A stretch of DNA of 47,416 nt from a virus. Below are positions 45,492 through 47,416 of this stretch, in pieces. Both the position numbers and the translations under genes were made by a program. The notes under the pieces are model-generated. The model was not told the origin of the DNA. It saw nothing but the letters and a program-made list of their open reading frames with translations, and made no database searches. Location: the IMG/VR virus record IMGVR_UViG_3300048439_000064, positions 1-47,416 of that record; one strand, given 5' to 3'. The number at the start of each line of letters is the position of its first letter. Position 1 is the stretch's first letter.

Positions 45492-47089
45492 TGTCTCAGC
45501 CTTTTGGCATTTCTTGTCGTGGAGGTTTAAACACAAACCTCAATCAGCTTGAAATGCTTCGACAACCCGGCTTTGCTACTAGACTTAGAAACTTTGAAGT
45601 AGATCCAGATGGTGGGTATCGACGCATTAATGGCTTTACACAGTTTGGTGACACACGACCTAATAGCAGTCAAGACATTCTAGGTATTTCTGTATATGCT
45701 GATGGCATTGTTGTTTGTTCAGGCACAGATATACATTTTAGTCTAGACGGCTCTACATGGCTACAAATTAATCGTGGAGCGTCTCACAGCAGTGGAGATA
45801 ACTATGCAACCTTTACAGGACGAGCTGCTGTTGCTCGAACTGGACAAGGCCAGTGTAGTTTTGCAATGTTTGAAGGTGCAACTTTTAATTATGGACAAAT
45901 AGTAATTGCAGATGGAGCAAACAAGCCTTTAGTATTTCGAATGGAAGGAACAGGTGTTTTATCTTCAAGAACTTTTTTCTTAGAAGAAGTAACAATAGAC
46001 GGAACTAACGGTGTTAAGTACGTCACAAGTCACGACCACCACTTAATTGCAAGCGGTGTAGAAAATAATTTAAATACAGTTTATTATAGTATTTATAATG
46101 ATCCTACAGATTTTAGTGGCACAGGCGCTGGCGCAGTAGTTATTTCAGACCAAATACAAGGCATTCGTGGTTTTCGTACAGATCTGATTGTATTTGCTAA
46201 AAATAGTATTCATAAACTTATAAATATTAATGATGCTCAAAATATTCGTATAGATCCTATTACAGAAAACGTAGGGTGTCTTTCAGGTTACAGCATTCAA
46301 GAAATTGGAGGTGATCTAGTTTTTCTAAGTCCTGACGGTATTCGTACTGTTGCTGGTACAGCACGTATTGGTGATACAGAGTTAGGATCAGTATCTCGAC
46401 AGATACAAAGTATTATTGGAGATCTTGCTTCTTCAATTAATACTTTTCGTATTGATAGTTGTGTGTTGCGTTCAAAGTCACAATACAGAATATTCTATAC
46501 AGATGTAACATTAGGCTCAAGTGTTTCTAAAGGTATTATAGGCACACTAACTTCTAATGGCTTTGAATGGGCTGAAACACTTGGTATTCAAGCAATGGGT
46601 CTTACAACAGGATTTGATGCCAATAGTATTGAACAAGCCTATCATGGTGATAAGGATGGTTATGTTTATAAACATGACACAGGAAATTCTTTTAGTCCTG
46701 CAGGAGTTTCTACAGAAATTAATGCTATCTACCAAACACCTAACTTTGATTTTGGTGATATTGGTACACGAAAAACAGTTAAATACGCACGACTGTCTTT
46801 AAGTCCAGAAGGCGAGGTTCAACCTACTCTTCGTATGCGGTTTGATTATGAAGACACAGATATTCCACAGCCTCCAGATTACATTTTAAATTCTGTTCCT
46901 CTTCCAGCTATTTTTGGAAGTGCTGTTTTTAACACGGCAACTTTTGGTGCTAGTAATGATCCAATGGTTCGACAGCCTGTAGAAGGAAGTGGAAACACAG
47001 TAAGTTTTAGAGTTAGTAGTTCAGACACTAACGCACCATACGCAGTTAATGGTCTTTATATAGACTATATGCCATCAGGTAGGAGATAA
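45491..47089 (+). CDS. Tail tubular protein B (nozzle, T7 gp12-like)
   Basis: 532 aa, beta-rich. The N-terminal GGLNTNLNQLEMLRQPGFATRLRNFEVDPDGGYRRINGF segment is a common start of gp12-like proteins. The body is many short beta strands (blade-like) with SPDGIRTVAGTARIGDTELG, and it ends GLYIDYMPSGRR. It would form the tube end and carry the fibre. It lies between adaptor and fibre genes, with only 2 nt before the fibre start. Confidence 0.86.
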   Translation: MSQPFGISCRGGLNTNLNQLEMLRQPGFATRLRNFEVDPDGGYRRINGFTQFGDTRPNSSQDILGISVYADGIVVCSGTDIHFSLDGSTWLQINRGASHSSGDNYATFTGRAAVARTGQGQCSFAMFEGATFNYGQIVIADGANKPLVFRMEGTGVLSSRTFFLEEVTIDGTNGVKYVTSHDHHLIASGVENNLNTVYYSIYNDPTDFSGTGAGAVVISDQIQGIRGFRTDLIVFAKNSIHKLININDAQNIRIDPITENVGCLSGYSIQEIGGDLVFLSPDGIRTVAGTARIGDTELGSVSRQIQSIIGDLASSINTFRIDSCVLRSKSQYRIFYTDVTLGSSVSKGIIGTLTSNGFEWAETLGIQAMGLTTGFDANSIEQAYHGDKDGYVYKHDTGNSFSPAGVSTEINAIYQTPNFDFGDIGTRKTVKYARLSLSPEGEVQPTLRMRFDYEDTDIPQPPDYILNSVPLPAIFGSAVFNTATFGASNDPMVRQPVEGSGNTVSFRVSSSDTNAPYAVNGLYIDYMPSGRR

Positions 47090-47091
47090 AC

Positions 47092-47416
47092 ATGGCTCAG
47101 AATTACACTCGACAAAGCACGTTTAGTGATGGCGATACTATTACATCTTCATTATTTAATGATGAATACAATCAACTCGTAAATGCTTTTACATACTCAA
47201 GTACTTCGGCTTCTACTACAGGCCACCGACACGATGGTACTGCTGGTCAAGGCGGAAACATTTTCAAGATTGGTGATTTAGATTTTTTAAATAAAATTGA
47301 AGTAGATAGCACTAACAATCGTTTAGGTTTTTATGTAGAGGTTTCTAGTGCAGCAGTTGAACAAATTCGCATTCAAGATGGCTCTGTTGTTCCCGTTACT
47401 ACTAATGATATTGATT
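47092..47416 (+). CDS. Tail fibre protein, 5' part (continues at base 1)
   Basis: ATG at 47092 with AGGAG 6 nt upstream. Residues 1-108 here: MAQNYTRQSTFSDGDTITSS, then LFNDEYNQLVNAFTYSS and GHRHDGTAGQGGNIFKI. This is the standard fibre N-terminus of marine T7-like phages, which binds the nozzle. The frame is open at the window end. Overlap with bases 1-157 shows it continues into the frame ending at 4356. Confidence 0.93.
   Translation, partial: MAQNYTRQSTFSDGDTITSSLFNDEYNQLVNAFTYSSTSASTTGHRHDGTAGQGGNIFKIGDLDFLNKIEVDSTNNRLGFYVEVSSAAVEQIRIQDGSVVPVTTNDID
47260..47416. repeat. Terminal direct overlap, right copy
   Basis: The counterpart of 1-157. The single difference (G at 47386, A at 127) changes Val to Ile at the fibre residue near 99. 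It may be a population variant or a sequencing or assembly effect. Confidence 0.95.

Noticed and set aside
1-47416. tRNA genes, insertion sequences, CRISPR arrays, integrase, phage RNA polymerase
   Set aside because: I looked for clover-leaf sequences, transposase-like frames, regular spaced repeats and the expected polymerase or integrase motifs and found none that hold up by eye.

Overview
The window is an essentially complete genome of a lytic, short-tailed (podovirus-like, T7-related) phage with a moderate-to-low GC content. The first 157 bases recur at the very end (1-157 = 47260-47416, one A/G difference) in the same frame of the tail-fibre gene. The molecule therefore closes into a circle, or is terminally redundant, with a unit length of 47,259 bp. 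The window starts arbitrarily inside the fibre gene. The gene set is a T7-type replication module (family A DNA polymerase, primase-helicase, gp2.5-like SSB, endonuclease I, RecB/Cas4-like exonuclease), a monomeric class II (B12-dependent) ribonucleotide reductase and a GTA-type 3-TM holin. There is no phage RNA polymerase, integrase or repressor. This resembles marine phages of the cobavirus/SIO1/VpV262 kind and uncultured marine podoviruses. That placement, and a marine proteobacterial host, is inference.

Layout. (1) The rightward block runs from 36.2 kb through the end of the window and around to 20.4 kb. It starts with a small terminase-like protein, an HTH-like protein, large terminase and portal (with a small gene overprinted on its 3' end). 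Then come a minor structural protein, scaffold, major capsid protein (followed by an intrinsic terminator), an Arg/Pro repeat protein, the two tail tubular proteins and the 1507-aa tail fibre. Next are small membrane proteins and the holin, six large or medium putative internal/ejection proteins (one with an ADP-ribosyltransferase-like domain), a GH24 lysozyme and small basic proteins. (2) The leftward block runs from 35.5 kb down to 20.4 kb. It starts with many very small early genes and continues with DUF932, DUF3310, SSB, primase-helicase, DNA polymerase, a GIY-YIG protein, exonuclease, endonuclease I and the reductase. The two blocks converge at about 20.37 kb.

Regulation. With no phage polymerase, the genome should use host RNA polymerase, and several sigma70-type promoters can be read directly. 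A perfect TTGACA-N17-TATAAT promoter fires left from 36.15 kb. A near-perfect TTGACA-N17-TATACT promoter fires right from 36.19 kb and places its start site on the AUG of the small terminase gene. Two more leftward promoters (34.3 and 32.7 kb) share a duplicated upstream element. The leftward master promoter is followed within 90 nt by three hairpins, the last an intrinsic terminator. Three more intrinsic terminators separate the first small genes with no promoter visible between them. This suggests a small RNA and/or a processive antitermination system. The roughly 0.7-kb gene-free region (35.51-36.22 kb), with a GT-rich tract and repeats, is also the best candidate replication origin.

Together, the leftward genes would remodel host DNA metabolism and replicate the genome. 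The rightward genes would package DNA, build the virion and lyse the cell. The ejection-region ADP-ribosyltransferase candidate is the most attractive lead for how a phage without its own polymerase might take over the host.
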